Origin: Rhizobium giardinii bv. giardinii H152
GTDB lineage: Bacteria; Pseudomonadota; Alphaproteobacteria; Rhizobiales; Rhizobiaceae
Length of the DNA stretch: 64,000 nucleotides
NCBI RefSeq assembly: GCF_000379605.1
Contig: NZ_KB902578.1
Coordinates: 222,291-286,290 of the forward strand
Direction of reading: 5' to 3'
Position 1 is the stretch's first letter; the number at the start of each line of letters is the position of its first letter. Under the pieces are notes generated by a model, which searched no databases, was not told the DNA's origin, and worked only from the letters and a program-made list of their open reading frames with translations. Position numbers and translations under genes: made by a program. Below are positions 1-9,488 of this stretch, piece by piece.

Positions 1-602
1 GATTGCTCCAGCATCGACGGCACCACGAAAGGCCTGTCTTCCGACACGCCAGTCGCCGCTCCTCATGTGTGCCTCACAGGCACGCCCCGCCCTGTTTCAG
101 GCGAGAGGGAAACCATTTTCTGCAGGCCCCCGCGGCCGCGCCTGCGTTTCAAACACAGACCGAAGGCACCGGCCCCGCCTCGCCGGCAACGCTATCCGGT
201 GTATCCGATGGCGGGACAAGCGGAGTATGGCACAGGCGCAAAAGGCAGGGATGAACGGGGATTTTGAAGCGAAGGCTATCAGCCGCTTCGAGGTGCAGGC
301 GGCGGCTTTGCACCAATAGCGGACTTCGGACGCCCATCGGCTGATAAAGTGTGGCGTTTTGATGAGTAAGAGGTAACTCAGTCGAAAACCAGAAGAAGGA
401 GCTAAGCGGGCGCAGCTACAAGCGGAAAAACAAGCCAAGCATGAAGTGCTTGCCGCCGAATTCATGCGTTGGGAGCGCAGCGCAAAACCGAATGATTATT
501 GGGGGGCCGCCTCGTGAACAGTCCCCCTTTGCAAAATCCCTAGAGGGATAAAAGCTCCGAGCGGCGGCCTTATGGAAGCCACCGGTTTGACATAAGCGGA
601 CG
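1..602. other. Non-coding left edge with one possible gene remnant
   Basis: No convincing full gene was found here. Frames on both strands have low-complexity, Arg/Ser/Pro-rich translations typical of antisense noise. The exception is 377-517 on the plus strand. It is an open stretch of 46 codons after a stop at 374-376 that ends with a TGA at 515-517. It reads like a genuine C-terminus: charged and helical, with the segment LAAEFMRWERSAKPNDYWG. It has no start codon with a ribosome-binding site and I do not recognise a family. I treat it as a possible truncated gene end. Confidence 0.3.
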
Positions 603-1631
603 TTAGCTGAACAAGAAGTCGTGCTTGTCGAGTTGCGCTAACTTGACCGTTTCAAGGAGAAGCGACCCCTCGTCGTAGGTGATAAGCAAGCCGCCAGTCG
701 TGTCAGCTGCATGGTCGAGTACGTCGGCAAACGAGTGCAGGCCAACGTCATGGAAAAGGATTGCATCCTTACCGGCTTTGCCAGCTTTGAAATCCATGAT
801 GATATCGTCACCGGCATCTTTTTCGAACACGAATACGTCGGGGCCACTAAAGCCGTAAAGTTTATCGGTGCCGGCCCCGCCGTAGATGCGGTCTTCGCCT
901 CTACCGCCTGAGATAAAGTCGTCGCCGCTATCACCGTACAGTTTGTCGTCGCCCCTACCGCCGTACAGTTCGTCGTTGCCGGTGCCACCTTTGACAATGT
1001 CGTCGCCGAGCTTCGCATCGATGACGTCGTCACCACTTCCGCCGTAGATGACATCGTCACCAAAACTGCCGATGATTCGGTCATTTCCGCTGTCCCCGAA
1101 TAGACGATCCCCTTCATCTCGTCCGCTGCTGCCTTGGATGCGATCATCCCCAGCACCACCATGAATGACGTCGCTTTCTCCACCGCCCCTGAAGCTGTCT
1201 TTGCTTGATGATCCGACCACATTGAAGGCATCATTATATATCGTGCCATTGAGCTGCATGAAATTGCCGTCGGATGCCTGATCGAAGATCGTCTGCAGAT
1301 CTGGGCCGAAAATTTCGAGGCCGGACATGGTCATCTCTACAGATTGGCTGAATGTTCCATCAACCGCCACCGCAGTCTGCTGACCGAACGAGATGCTATC
1401 GAGGGTGCCGACAACGTTGCCGGTGTCGGGATCAAGAGTCCAGCCGGTGGAAGAATGAAAAATGACGCCGCCGCCATCTGCACCAATAAACGCATAATCG
1501 GTCACATCCGTGTCCGTGGAGAGCGTTGCAGAAACGTTGTCGAACGACGCGAATTTTTGGCTGAGATACCGGCTAAAGCTGATGCCGATACCATTGTTGT
1601 CGGGATCAAATGCGTTGATTTGAACTGTCAT
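603..1631 (-). CDS. RTX / hemolysin-type calcium-binding repeat protein
   Basis: The 342-residue protein has an N-terminal part without clear homology (about residues 1-150). It is followed by a run of glycine/aspartate-rich nonapeptides of the GGxGxDxLx type (about residues 155-265, for example GGAGDDRI, GGSGDDVI, GGRGDDKLYG). Such repeats fold into a parallel beta-roll that binds calcium outside the cell. Proteins of this kind usually leave through a type I secretion system using an uncleaved C-terminal signal. The C-terminus here (LDKHDFLFS) has the hydrophobic ending common in such signals. No enzymatic domain is visible, so the role could be adhesion, matrix or S-layer. No ABC exporter or membrane-fusion gene lies nearby, so secretion would rely on genes elsewhere. 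An ATG preceded by a purine-rich stretch sets the start. Confidence 0.85.
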   Translation of the reverse strand: MTVQINAFDPDNNGIGISFSRYLSQKFASFDNVSATLSTDTDVTDYAFIGADGGGVIFHSSTGWTLDPDTGNVVGTLDSISFGQQTAVAVDGTFSQSVEMTMSGLEIFGPDLQTIFDQASDGNFMQLNGTIYNDAFNVVGSSSKDSFRGGGESDVIHGGAGDDRIQGSSGRDEGDRLFGDSGNDRIIGSFGDDVIYGGSGDDVIDAKLGDDIVKGGTGNDELYGGRGDDKLYGDSGDDFISGGRGEDRIYGGAGTDKLYGFSGPDVFVFEKDAGDDIIMDFKAGKAGKDAILFHDVGLHSFADVLDHAADTTGGLLITYDEGSLLLETVKLAQLDKHDFLFS

Positions 1632-1776
1632 GAGGTCCCTCCTAGAACCTAGTTAAAATTAAGTAAAAACAAAGCCATAGGCATCAAGAGTGGCACAAAT
1701 ACGCTGCCGAGGAAATACCCGCGCTCAATGTTCGGTGGCTGGAATGCGGAGCCGGCGGCCGTGACAGGACCCTGAC

Positions 1777-2043
1777 TTACGCGAACCGGACCGCTGCTCT
1801 CGCCCGCGCCTTTGCGGCTGCTTCCTCGCGATCGCGAGGGGGTTGAGACGTCTCCAGCGAATCGAGCAACTCGCGCGCGCAAGCGGCGATCGCGTCGACC
1901 GCACGCTCGAATGCAGCCTCGTTGCGCTTCGATGGTTTGGTTGTTCCGCTCACCTTGCGGACGAACTGAAGCGCGGCATCATGAATCTCCTCGTTCGTCG
2001 CCGGCGGATCGAAATTGAACAGGGGCTTAATGTTTCGGCACAT
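1777..2043 (-). CDS. DUF2277 family small protein
   Basis: The 88-residue product starts MCRNIKPLFNFDPPAT and continues with AALQFVRKVSGTTKPS, the hallmark of the DUF2277 family. These are short cytosolic proteins of unknown function, common in proteobacteria and actinobacteria. A longer in-frame extension to 2166 exists, but the family always begins at the MCRN methionine, so 2043 is chosen. The C-terminal part is helical and ends in an Ala/Arg-rich tail. The gene stands alone between the RTX protein and a gene-poor stretch. No function can be inferred from its neighbours. Confidence 0.8.
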   Translation of the reverse strand: MCRNIKPLFNFDPPATNEEIHDAALQFVRKVSGTTKPSKRNEAAFERAVDAIAACARELLDSLETSQPPRDREEAAAKARARAAVRFA

Positions 2044-2577
2044 GGCTTGCTCCCGGGCGCTTTTCTCTGCCACTGCGGGTGGCGAAGCATATAAAAATAG
2101 TCGCGTGAGGGCCATTTGCAACGGGCTGGCCAGGCCGAAACCACGATGGAAAGCTGCGCACCGCAAAGCAAGGTGGCTGTTTCACTTCGGTTTGAAGGTC
2201 TCAATTGCGCCAGAAGCGGACCTGAGCTCTGCTTGAGAAGTAGCCGCTTTGTGGCCGGAAGGAGACTGGCCGCATCTGGAGCGTTGGCCAGAAATGCAGA
2301 CTTAGCGCAGCTCGGGTCTCCCCCGGAACGCAATTCGCGAACAGAACTGGGCACTTCCGCCGAAAGCCCCCGCTCGCCGCCCATCACCAGGCGTTCAAGA
2401 ACCATCCGCTTTCCGTGGATACTCATTTCCCCGTCGTCCACTTCGACGCCGTCGGTCACAAAGAAGGATGACGGCTCGATGGAGGTGGAGATCGCCTGGA
2501 CATTACCTCTGACCAACTGTTGACTCACCCGCGGCTGAACAATAACTTGCGAACTCGGTCGTTAGGCTTGTCCTCAC
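2044..2577. other. Gene-poor stretch upstream of the cyclase
   Basis: About 530 bases without a convincing gene. The minus strand is open from about 2528, and its first 65 codons (to about 2335) look protein-like, with segments such as FFVTDGVEVDDGEMSIHG and LVMGGERGLSAEVPSS. After that the translation turns into mosaic Ser/Leu/Pro-rich sequence resembling degenerate intergenic repeats seen in rhizobial genomes. This may be the truncated start of an unknown gene. The cyclase promoter must lie near the right end, but no clear -35/-10 pair was identified. Confidence 0.3.
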
Positions 2578-4284
2578 ATGACGGATCAGTCTCTTCAGCG
2601 TCGCCTTGCCGCCATCGTCGTTGCCGATGTGGTGGGATATTCACGCCTGATGGAGGCTGATGAAGTCGCAACGCTGGCGAACCTCAGGGAACTCCGTTCT
2701 GGCGTTATCGAGCCGGCTGTGATGCGTCACAACGGTCGCATCTTCAAGCTCATGGGAGACGGATTCTTAATCGAATTCGTTAGCGCGGTGGACGCGGTCA
2801 CAGCTGCGTTGGAAATGCAACGGGCCACCACTGCTGTTGAGGCTTCCGGAGACCGGCGCCTGCTTTTGCGTGTAGGCGTCAATCTGGGAGATGTCATTGA
2901 CGACGGTTCAGATGTCCTCGGCGACGGGGTCAATGTCGCGGCGCGCCTCGAGACGCAGGCCGCACCGGGAGGTATCTGCATTTCAGCCAAAGTTCACGGC
3001 GAGATCGTCGGCAAGATCGGCGAGCAGTTCTTTGATGCAGGCGAACGCTACCTAAAGAACCTGACTCGCCCGGTCCACGTGTGGCATTGGCCGGATGCGC
3101 TGCAGAGCATATTGCCGCTGCCTGAATGTCCCTCGATCGCTGTGTTGCCGTTCACGAATATGAGTGGGGATGAAGCGGACGCGCCTTTCGTCGACGGCTT
3201 GACGGAAGACCTGATCACCGACCTTTCCCGTACGGCTGGCCTGTTCGTCATCGCGCGCAATTCCGTGTACGGCTACAAGGGCAAGCCGGTCGACGTACGG
3301 CTGGTCGCCCAGGAGCTCGGCGTCCGTTACGTCCTCGAGGGGAGCGCCAGACGCGCAATGGGCCGTGTCCGCATCAATGCCCAATTGATCGACGCGCTTG
3401 GCGGCCAGCACTTGTGGGCCGACCGGTTTGACAGGACGGTGGAAGATGTTTTCGAATTACAGGATGAAGTTAACGCCAAGATTGTTGAAGCCCTCGTCGG
3501 CCGGCTGACCATCCCGAAGCAGCGCAATCGGCCGAAGAACTTTGAGGCGTACGATCTGTGTGTGCGCGCCCGCCTCCTGACGGAAGAGTCGCCGCAAACT
3601 GAGCGTGAGGCCTATATGCTGCTCCAACGCGCGGTTAAGCTCGAGCCATCATATGCCGAGGCGCTCGGTCTGCTCGCCTATAACCGTTGGCTTGCCTGGA
3701 CTCATTTCGGCGAGCCCGAAGATCCTAACCGTCGGATGGCGGCGACGTTCGCCCAGAAGGCGGTCGACCTGGATCCCAACGATGCCGGCTGCCGTTACGT
3801 TCTGGGGACCATTTTGGCTTATGAGCGGCGATGGGATGAATCGGAGGCCGCTTTCGCCAAGGCCCTGGAGCTGGACCCCAACCACGCCGACACCTGGGCC
3901 GCCATGTCGGACATGTCCGTGCTGGACGGCAGGGTTGCCGACGGACTAGCGCAGATCGAAAAAGCTCTGCGGCTCAATCCCCATCCAACCTGCTGGTATC
4001 TTTGTCATCTTGGGCAGGCGCAATACGCCGCGCGTGACTATGAGGCGGCAACCGCTACACTCCGCAGGAAAGATACGTATCGTACCAACTCACGCAAATT
4101 CCTGGCTGCTTCGCTTGCGCAGTTGGGCCACCTTGAGGAGGCGCGGCGAGAAGCAGAATTGTTCCTGATCGCCCACCCTCATTTCACGATCGGCCATTGG
4201 CTCAGCTCCCAGCCGCTGCGCGATGCATCTGTACGAGACCACTTTGTCGAAGGCTTCCGAAAGGCTGGCCTGCCGGAGATGTGA
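2578..4284 (+). CDS. Class III adenylate/guanylate cyclase with TolB-like and TPR regions
   Basis: The 568-residue protein is predicted to be cytosolic, with no membrane segment. The N-terminal class III nucleotide cyclase domain spans about residues 8-170. The two metal-binding aspartates are seen as D17 (VVADVVGYS) and D61 (KLMGDGFLIEF). Residues about 185-310 match the TolB-like N-terminal region found in many rhizobial cyclases (SIAVLPFTNMSGD, FVDGLTEDLITDLS). TPR-type helices follow to the end. These cyclases make cAMP (or cGMP) from the nucleoside triphosphate; rhizobia carry many paralogs with different sensory tails. The neighbours give no input signal. The first residues (MTDQSLQRRLAAIVVADVVGYS) are typical of the family and support the start. 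Confidence 0.88.
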   Translation: MTDQSLQRRLAAIVVADVVGYSRLMEADEVATLANLRELRSGVIEPAVMRHNGRIFKLMGDGFLIEFVSAVDAVTAALEMQRATTAVEASGDRRLLLRVGVNLGDVIDDGSDVLGDGVNVAARLETQAAPGGICISAKVHGEIVGKIGEQFFDAGERYLKNLTRPVHVWHWPDALQSILPLPECPSIAVLPFTNMSGDEADAPFVDGLTEDLITDLSRTAGLFVIARNSVYGYKGKPVDVRLVAQELGVRYVLEGSARRAMGRVRINAQLIDALGGQHLWADRFDRTVEDVFELQDEVNAKIVEALVGRLTIPKQRNRPKNFEAYDLCVRARLLTEESPQTEREAYMLLQRAVKLEPSYAEALGLLAYNRWLAWTHFGEPEDPNRRMAATFAQKAVDLDPNDAGCRYVLGTILAYERRWDESEAAFAKALELDPNHADTWAAMSDMSVLDGRVADGLAQIEKALRLNPHPTCWYLCHLGQAQYAARDYEAATATLRRKDTYRTNSRKFLAASLAQLGHLEEARREAELFLIAHPHFTIGHWLSSQPLRDASVRDHFVEGFRKAGLPEM

Positions 4285-4444
4285 CAGCGGGTGGGGACAA
4301 TCCCGACGCGTTCGAGGACTTGATCAACGGATACGCACTGCGCGAGAACGGCGGGCCGAAATGTGGGCGCAAAGCGGTCATAGATGCCGAGATCGCCGAA
4401 CATCGGCTTTGGGGCAAAAGGGGCCCCTTACAGCATTCCCATAC

Positions 4445-5560
4445 TCAACCGCCCGCCATCTCCAACGCCCCCGTATCCTCCCGTTTGCCCACGGCACCAT
4501 CGACAATCTGCGCCAGCCGCTTGCCGGTCGTTACGTCGAAGAAATGCAGGCGTGACGGGGCGATCGTCAGGGCGATCGTGTCGGAAAGTTCGATTTCCGG
4601 GGATAGCGCCGCCGTCAGTTTCTTGCCGTCCAGCATGCCGTGCACCAGCCGCTGGGCGCCCAGTTCCTCGATGTAATCGACCTTCATGGTCAGGGACTGT
4701 TCGCCCGCCCGGGCGACGCGCAGGTCTTCGGCGCGGATGCCGATGGTGAGTTCGGTCGGCAGGGCGGACAGGCGGTCGCTTTCCAGCACCTGGCTGCCGA
4801 AATGCAGGCGGCTGCCCTCGCGCGTGGCGCGTAGAAGGTTCATGGCCGGCGAGCCGATGAAGCTTGCGACGAAGGTCGAGGCGGGCGTGTGATAGACGTC
4901 GAGCGGGCGGCCGATCTGTTCGATCTGGCCGCCATTGAGGACCACGAGACGATCGGCCAGCGTCATCGCTTCCAGCTGGTCGTGGGTGACGTAGAGCGAC
5001 GTCGTGCCGAGGCGCTTCTGCAACTGCTTGATCTCGCCGCGCATCGTGACGCGCAGCTTGGCGTCGAGATTGGACAAGGGCTCGTCGAACAGGAAGGCGG
5101 CGGGCTTGCGGACGATGGCTCGGCCCATGGCGACGCGCTGGCGCTGGCCGCCGGAAAGGGCGCGCGGCTTGCGTGTGAGGTATGGCTCGATCTCCAGCAT
5201 GCGGGCAGCTTCCGCCACGCGCGCATCGATCTCGGCCTTCGGCGTGCCGCGGTTCTTCAGGCCATAGGCGAGATTGTTGTAGACGGTCATGTGCGGATAG
5301 AGCGCATAGTTCTGGAACACCATGGCGATGTCGCGCTCGGCCGGCTCGATATCGTTGATCACCCGATCGCCGATTTCCACCGTGCCCTTTGAGATCGCCT
5401 CGAGCCCGGCGACCATGCGCAAAAGCGTCGACTTGCCGCAGCCCGACGGGCCGACGAGCACGATGAACTCGCCGTCGGCAATGTCGAGCGAGACGGATTT
5501 CACCGCCTCGACGCCGCCGGCGTAGATCTTCGAAACATTGGTGATGTTGATTTGAGCCAT
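4445..5560 (-). CDS. ugpC: sn-glycerol-3-phosphate ABC transporter ATP-binding protein
   Basis: The 371-residue ATPase energises uptake through UgpA and UgpE. Walker A is GPSGCGKST (residues 37-45), the Q-loop is [10 protein letters not shown], the signature is LSGGQRQ (about 135-141) and Walker B ends in FLFDEP. The C-terminal third is the MalK/UgpC-type regulatory OB-fold region (about 235-360). The start is the ATG at 5560 with an AAGGA about 10 bases upstream. An upstream in-frame TTG at 5569 is not needed. It is the last gene of ugpB-A-E-C, 13 bases after ugpE. The assignment to glycerol 3-phosphate rather than another sugar rests on the whole operon. Confidence 0.92.
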   Translation of the reverse strand: MAQINITNVSKIYAGGVEAVKSVSLDIADGEFIVLVGPSGCGKSTLLRMVAGLEAISKGTVEIGDRVINDIEPAERDIAMVFQNYALYPHMTVYNNLAYGLKNRGTPKAEIDARVAEAARMLEIEPYLTRKPRALSGGQRQRVAMGRAIVRKPAAFLFDEPLSNLDAKLRVTMRGEIKQLQKRLGTTSLYVTHDQLEAMTLADRLVVLNGGQIEQIGRPLDVYHTPASTFVASFIGSPAMNLLRATREGSRLHFGSQVLESDRLSALPTELTIGIRAEDLRVARAGEQSLTMKVDYIEELGAQRLVHGMLDGKKLTAALSPEIELSDTIALTIAPSRLHFFDVTTGKRLAQIVDGAVGKREDTGALEMAGG

Positions 5561-5573
5561 GGTGGCCAATCCT

Positions 5574-6416
5574 TTACTTGTCGCTTTCGGTCAGGCCCTT
5601 GATGAACCAGCGCTGGAAGATCATGACGATCATCACCGGCGGCAGCATGGCGAGGATCGCCAGGGCAAAGGCCTGATTGTAATCGGGAATGTTGGAGCCG
5701 ACCCAGACGAGCAGGATCTGCTTGATGCCGCGCACCAGGGTGAAGAAGCCTTCCTCGGTGGTCATCAGCGTCGGCCAGAGATACTGGTTCCAGCCATAGA
5801 CGAACATGATGATGAAGATCGCCGCCATCATGGTTTTCGAGAGCGGCACGATCACGTCGATGAAGAACTTGAAGGGCCCGGCGCCGTCGATGCGGGCGGC
5901 CTCCAGGAGTTCGTCGGGGATCGACTTGAAGAACTGGCGGAAATAGAAGGTGCCGGTGGCGGACGCCAGAAGCGGCACGATCAGGCCGGTATAGGTGTTG
6001 GTGAGGTGCAGCGTGTTCATCACCTCGTAAGAAGGCAGGATGCGCACTTCGAGCGGCAGGAGCAGGGTGGTGAAGATCATCCAGAAGGTGATGGTCGCAA
6101 AGCGGAAGCGGAAATAGACCAGCGCATAGGCGGCCAGCATGGACAGCAGGACCTTGCCGGCCGCAAAGCCGAGCCCGAGGATCAGCGAGTTCATCATCAT
6201 CCGCAGGCCCGTGATCTTGCCGGTGAAGCCGCCCTCCTTGGTCAGCACCGTCTCGTAGGTCTCGATGAAATGGCCGCCCGGCAGGATCGACAGGCCGTTG
6301 CGGTGGATGTCGGCCGCCTCGTGGCTGGAGGTCATCAGCGCCACCAGCAGCGGCCCGACCATGAGGAAGACGCCGGAGAGGAGGATGACGTGGTCGAAGA
6401 ATTTGGTGCGATACAT
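5574..6416 (-). CDS. ugpE: sn-glycerol-3-phosphate ABC transporter permease UgpE
   Basis: The 280-residue inner-membrane permease is of the MalG class, with about six hydrophobic helices. The EAA loop that contacts the ATPase is visible as [20 protein letters not shown]. The segment [19 protein letters not shown] after the first helix and the ending [10 protein letters not shown] are characteristic of UgpE. The ATG at 6416 is preferred over a TTG six codons upstream. It lies 14 bases after the end of ugpA, so the two are co-transcribed and form the heterodimeric channel. Confidence 0.92.
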   Translation of the reverse strand: MYRTKFFDHVILLSGVFLMVGPLLVALMTSSHEAADIHRNGLSILPGGHFIETYETVLTKEGGFTGKITGLRMMMNSLILGLGFAAGKVLLSMLAAYALVYFRFRFATITFWMIFTTLLLPLEVRILPSYEVMNTLHLTNTYTGLIVPLLASATGTFYFRQFFKSIPDELLEAARIDGAGPFKFFIDVIVPLSKTMMAAIFIIMFVYGWNQYLWPTLMTTEEGFFTLVRGIKQILLVWVGSNIPDYNQAFALAILAMLPPVMIVMIFQRWFIKGLTESDK

Positions 6417-6430
6417 CGGTCCGCCTCCGC

Positions 6431-7417
6431 TCAATTGTAGTGCACGCGCCGCTCGATGAAGCGGAACTGGAAGATGGTGAGCACGAAGACGATGATCATC
6501 AGGATGACGGACTGGGCCGAGGAACCGCCGAGGTCATTGCCGCGGAAGCCGTCCATATAGACCTTGTAGACCAGCGTGATCGGGTTGTTGGCGGCCTTGT
6601 CCTTCACAATCACGTCGATGACGCCGAAGGTGTCGAACAGCGCGTAGGTGGTGTTGATGATCAAAAGGAAGAAGGCGGTCGGGGCGAGCAGCGGCAGGAT
6701 GACGGTCCAGAAACGGCGCAAGCCCGAGCGGCAGTCCATGATGGCTGCCTCGCGCACGGAGACCGGAATGCCCTGCAGGCCCGACAGGAAGAAGATGAAA
6801 TTGTAGGGGATCTGCTTCCAGACGGAGACGACGATCATGGCGAAGGCGGTATCGTTGTAGTTCAGCCCGACCTTCATCTCCCAGCCGAACAGGCCCGCAA
6901 ATTTCACCAGCGGGCCGATATGCTGGTCGAACATCATCATCCCCATCAGGCCGGCGACCGGCGGGGCGATCGCATAGACCCAGATCAGCAGGGTCTTGTA
7001 GGCGGCATTGCCGCGGATCACGCCATCAGCCTTGACGGCAAGCAGCAGGCCGATCGAAAGCGAGAAGAAGGTGACGAGCGCGGTGAAGACGGCGGTGAAG
7101 CGGGCGATGCCGAGATACTCGTTCGATTTCAGCACGTCGGTATAATTGGCAAGCCCGACGAAGGAGGAGCCGAAGCCGAAGGGGTCCTCGAGGTAGAAGG
7201 ACGACTGGATCGCCTGCACCGAGGGCCAATAGAAGAAGATGAAGATGATCGCCATCTGCGGGGCGAGGAAGAGATAGGGCAGGAGCGGCGAATTGAATTG
7301 CACGCGCTTTGCCGATGTGTCTTCGGACGGTCTTGCTTTGAAACGACGAAAAAGGCCGCCTGCCCCACTGGGGAACGGGGCTGCCGGCGTCGGTGACGAT
7401 AAAGGCGCGTGCGTCAT
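6431..7417 (-). CDS. ugpA: sn-glycerol-3-phosphate ABC transporter permease UgpA
   Basis: The MalF-class permease has about six membrane helices. The core begins at FNSPLLPYLFLAPQ and ends FRFIERRVHY, as in UgpA. The EAA loop reads EAAIMDCRSGLRRFWTVILP; the usual DGA is replaced by DCR, as in several UgpA proteins. At 328 residues it is about 35 longer than typical UgpA because of a proline-rich N-terminal extension (residues 1-38). That part may be untranslated if an internal start such as the GTG before QFNSPL is used. A 298-base palindrome-bearing gap separates it from ugpB. Confidence 0.9.
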   Translation of the reverse strand: MTHAPLSSPTPAAPFPSGAGGLFRRFKARPSEDTSAKRVQFNSPLLPYLFLAPQMAIIFIFFYWPSVQAIQSSFYLEDPFGFGSSFVGLANYTDVLKSNEYLGIARFTAVFTALVTFFSLSIGLLLAVKADGVIRGNAAYKTLLIWVYAIAPPVAGLMGMMMFDQHIGPLVKFAGLFGWEMKVGLNYNDTAFAMIVVSVWKQIPYNFIFFLSGLQGIPVSVREAAIMDCRSGLRRFWTVILPLLAPTAFFLLIINTTYALFDTFGVIDVIVKDKAANNPITLVYKVYMDGFRGNDLGGSSAQSVILMIIVFVLTIFQFRFIERRVHYN

Positions 7418-7455
7418 GGCTGACTTTCGAAGATGTGTGGTGGAGGAGGGAAATG

Positions 7456-7700
7456 CCCCTCACCCTAGCCCTCCCCGCGCGCGGGGAGAGGGGATGATCG
7501 CGTGTGTGGCGCCGTCTCTTGTCATCCTGGGATGACGGAAGGTGCGGCCGGTTTCTCTTCTCCCCGGCGGGGAGAAGTGCCGAGTAGAACGAGGCGATGA
7601 GGGGGGCTTCGGCGAAGCCGGAGCCAGGCGACAAATCCGCGCGGTGGCCTTCGGCCCCCCTCATCCGGCCTTCGGCCACCTTCTCCCCGCTGGGGAGAAG
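7456..7700. repeat. Palindromic intergenic repeat cluster between ugpB and ugpA
   Basis: The stretch contains several short palindromes built from the same words, including CCCCTCACCCTAGCCCTC, GGGGAGAGGGG, TTCTCCCCGGCGGGGAGAA and CACCTTCTCCCCGCTGGGGA. Related words bound the repeats at 13648-13798 and 31212-31338. It lies inside the operon, downstream of the binding-protein gene and upstream of the permease gene. There it could stabilise the ugpB transcript or attenuate readthrough, as REP sequences do in mal operons. That role is inference. Confidence 0.7.
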
Positions 7701-7715
7701 AGGACCGGATGCCTA

Positions 7716-9014
7716 TCAGCCAGCCGTCTTGGCGAAGCGGGCGAGAAGTTCGTTGCCTTCCTTCTCGATCGTGTCGAAGGCGTCCTTGACGGAGACTTCG
7801 CCCGAGAAGATGCGGCCGTATTCGCGTTCCATGATTTCGCGGATTTGCGGGTAGAAGCCGAGACGGTAGCCCTTCGACCATTCGCCGGCGGGCAGCATCA
7901 GCTGCTTGATGCCGACTTCGGCGACCGGCTTCTCGTTGTAGTAGCCTTCCGCCTTGGCAAGCTCGTAGGCTGCCTTGGTGATGGCGACGTAACCGGTTGC
8001 CTGGTGGTAGAACTTCTGCACTTCCGGCGAGGTCAGGAACTGGAAGAAGTCGGCCACGCACTTGTTTTCCTCGTCCGACTTGCCGGACATGGCAAACAGG
8101 GCAGCGCCGCCGATGAAGGACGAGGTGCCGGCACCCTTGATCGAGCCCCAATAGGGCAGGAAGGTTGCCGAGAACGGCATCTGCGCCGTCTTCTGCAGGC
8201 CGCCGAACGAGCCCGACGAGCCGATCCAGAGAGCGGCCTTGTTTTCCTCGAACATCTTCTGGTTATCGTTCCAGCCGGCGCCGTAGAAGCCGAAATAGCC
8301 CTCGTCCTTCCAGGCCTTTAGCTTGTCGAACATCATGACGAGGTTCGGGTCGGTGACCTTCAGCTGGGTGTCGACGACGCTGTCATAGCCATTGTTGTTG
8401 GTGGCGAACTGGATGTTGTTGCGCGAGAAGAAATTCTCGGTGAACTGCCAGGTGAGCTGCGACTGGACGAGCGGGATGAAGCCGGCTTCCTTCAGCTTCG
8501 GGGCAATGGCTTCGAATTCTTCCCAGGTCTTCGGCGCCTCGACGCCGGCCTTCTTCAGGGCTTCGTCGTTGATGTACATGATCGGGGCCGAGGAATTGAA
8601 CGGCATGCCGACGAACTTGCCATCGCTGTCGGCGTAGAAATAGCGGACACCGTCGATGAAGGCGTTGCGGTCGAACGTGTAGCCCGCCTTGGTGATCAGG
8701 TCTTCGGCCGGGATGACGGCGCCCTTGGCGTTGATGATCGTCGCCGCACCGGCGTCGAACACCTGCAGGATGTTCGGCTGTTCGCCCGAACGGAAGGCGG
8801 CGATGCCGGAAGCGAGCGCTTCCTCGTAGGTGCCCTTGGAAACCGGGGTGAGCGCGCAGGCCGTCTGCGATGCGTTGAACTTCTGGGCGACTTCGTTGAT
8901 GACTTCGCCGTTGCGGCCGGCCATGCCGTGCCACCAGGTGATGTTCGTTGCGGCGAGCGAGGAGGTGGCGGAGAAGGCCAGCGCGAGGCCGGTCATCGTG
9001 AATTTCCTGATCAT
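7716..9014 (-). CDS. ugpB: sn-glycerol-3-phosphate ABC transporter substrate-binding protein
   Basis: The 432-residue periplasmic solute-binding protein captures glycerol 3-phosphate or its diesters for UgpAEC. The signal peptide is residues 1-22 (MIRKFTMTGLALAFSATSSLAA). The mature part opens with TNITWWHGMAGRNGEVIN, which is diagnostic of UgpB. Internal segments such as GWNDNQKMFEENKAALWIGSSG and the ending are also family-like. The ATG at 9014 has AAAGGAACC just upstream; an in-frame TTG at 9029 lacks support. It is the first gene of ugpB-A-E-C. In other bacteria this operon answers to phosphate or carbon supply, but no clear Pho box was seen here. Confidence 0.93.
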   Translation of the reverse strand: MIRKFTMTGLALAFSATSSLAATNITWWHGMAGRNGEVINEVAQKFNASQTACALTPVSKGTYEEALASGIAAFRSGEQPNILQVFDAGAATIINAKGAVIPAEDLITKAGYTFDRNAFIDGVRYFYADSDGKFVGMPFNSSAPIMYINDEALKKAGVEAPKTWEEFEAIAPKLKEAGFIPLVQSQLTWQFTENFFSRNNIQFATNNNGYDSVVDTQLKVTDPNLVMMFDKLKAWKDEGYFGFYGAGWNDNQKMFEENKAALWIGSSGSFGGLQKTAQMPFSATFLPYWGSIKGAGTSSFIGGAALFAMSGKSDEENKCVADFFQFLTSPEVQKFYHQATGYVAITKAAYELAKAEGYYNEKPVAEVGIKQLMLPAGEWSKGYRLGFYPQIREIMEREYGRIFSGEVSVKDAFDTIEKEGNELLARFAKTAG

Positions 9015-9119
9015 GGCGGTTCCTTTCACCAGGGTTAAGGTGAGGAACCGGCTATCGGCCTTTCATGACGCGCGGATAACGCTTTCGTGTCGATTCGATT
9101 ACAACGGCGGCACAGCCGC

Positions 9120-9488
9120 TCAGAAGGCATCGGGAAGATGGACCGGCCAGCGCCAGGGCATGACGGAAACGATGTCGTAACGGATCGAGAGACGCGCAAA
9201 ATCCGGCTGTTTTGCCAACCACAGATCGCTGGCTGCGCGGATGCGCTGTTGCGATAAATTGGACACCGCAAAGACGGAATCGTCCAGTGACCGGCGGGCC
9301 TTGACTTCGACGCAGGCGATCAGATCGCCCTTGCGTGCAATGATGTCGATCTCGCCCAGCTTGGTGCGGTAGCGGAAGGCGACGATGCGGTAGCCCTTGA
9401 TGAGCAGCGACAGTGCGGCGCGGTACTCGGCGAGCGAGCCGCGCCGGAGCGCCTTCAGGCGGTTCCTGTCGGGCGGCTCATGGTTCAT
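9120..9488 (-). CDS. UPF0102 family YraN-like protein
   Basis: The 122-residue protein belongs to the YraN/UPF0102 family, a predicted endonuclease-like fold. The characteristic stretch YRTKLGEIDIIARKGDLIACVEVKAR is present, with the restriction-endonuclease-like acidic residues and the E-V-K triad. Function is not established. The gene overlaps the end of rsmI by 11 bases and is translated after it, an arrangement conserved in many proteobacteria. A second in-frame methionine is not obvious, so the start at 9488 is kept. Confidence 0.88.
   Translation of the reverse strand: MNHEPPDRNRLKALRRGSLAEYRAALSLLIKGYRIVAFRYRTKLGEIDIIARKGDLIACVEVKARRSLDDSVFAVSNLSQQRIRAASDLWLAKQPDFARLSIRYDIVSVMPWRWPVHLPDAF

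Noticed and set aside
5559..7396. Long plus-strand open frames opposite ugpE and ugpA
   Set aside because: Their translations are Asp/Glu/His/Gly-rich shadows of the permease codons; the minus-strand permeases have clear family motifs.
9015..9119. Search for a Pho box upstream of ugpB
   Set aside because: No pair of CTGTCAT-like half sites at 11-base spacing could be seen.
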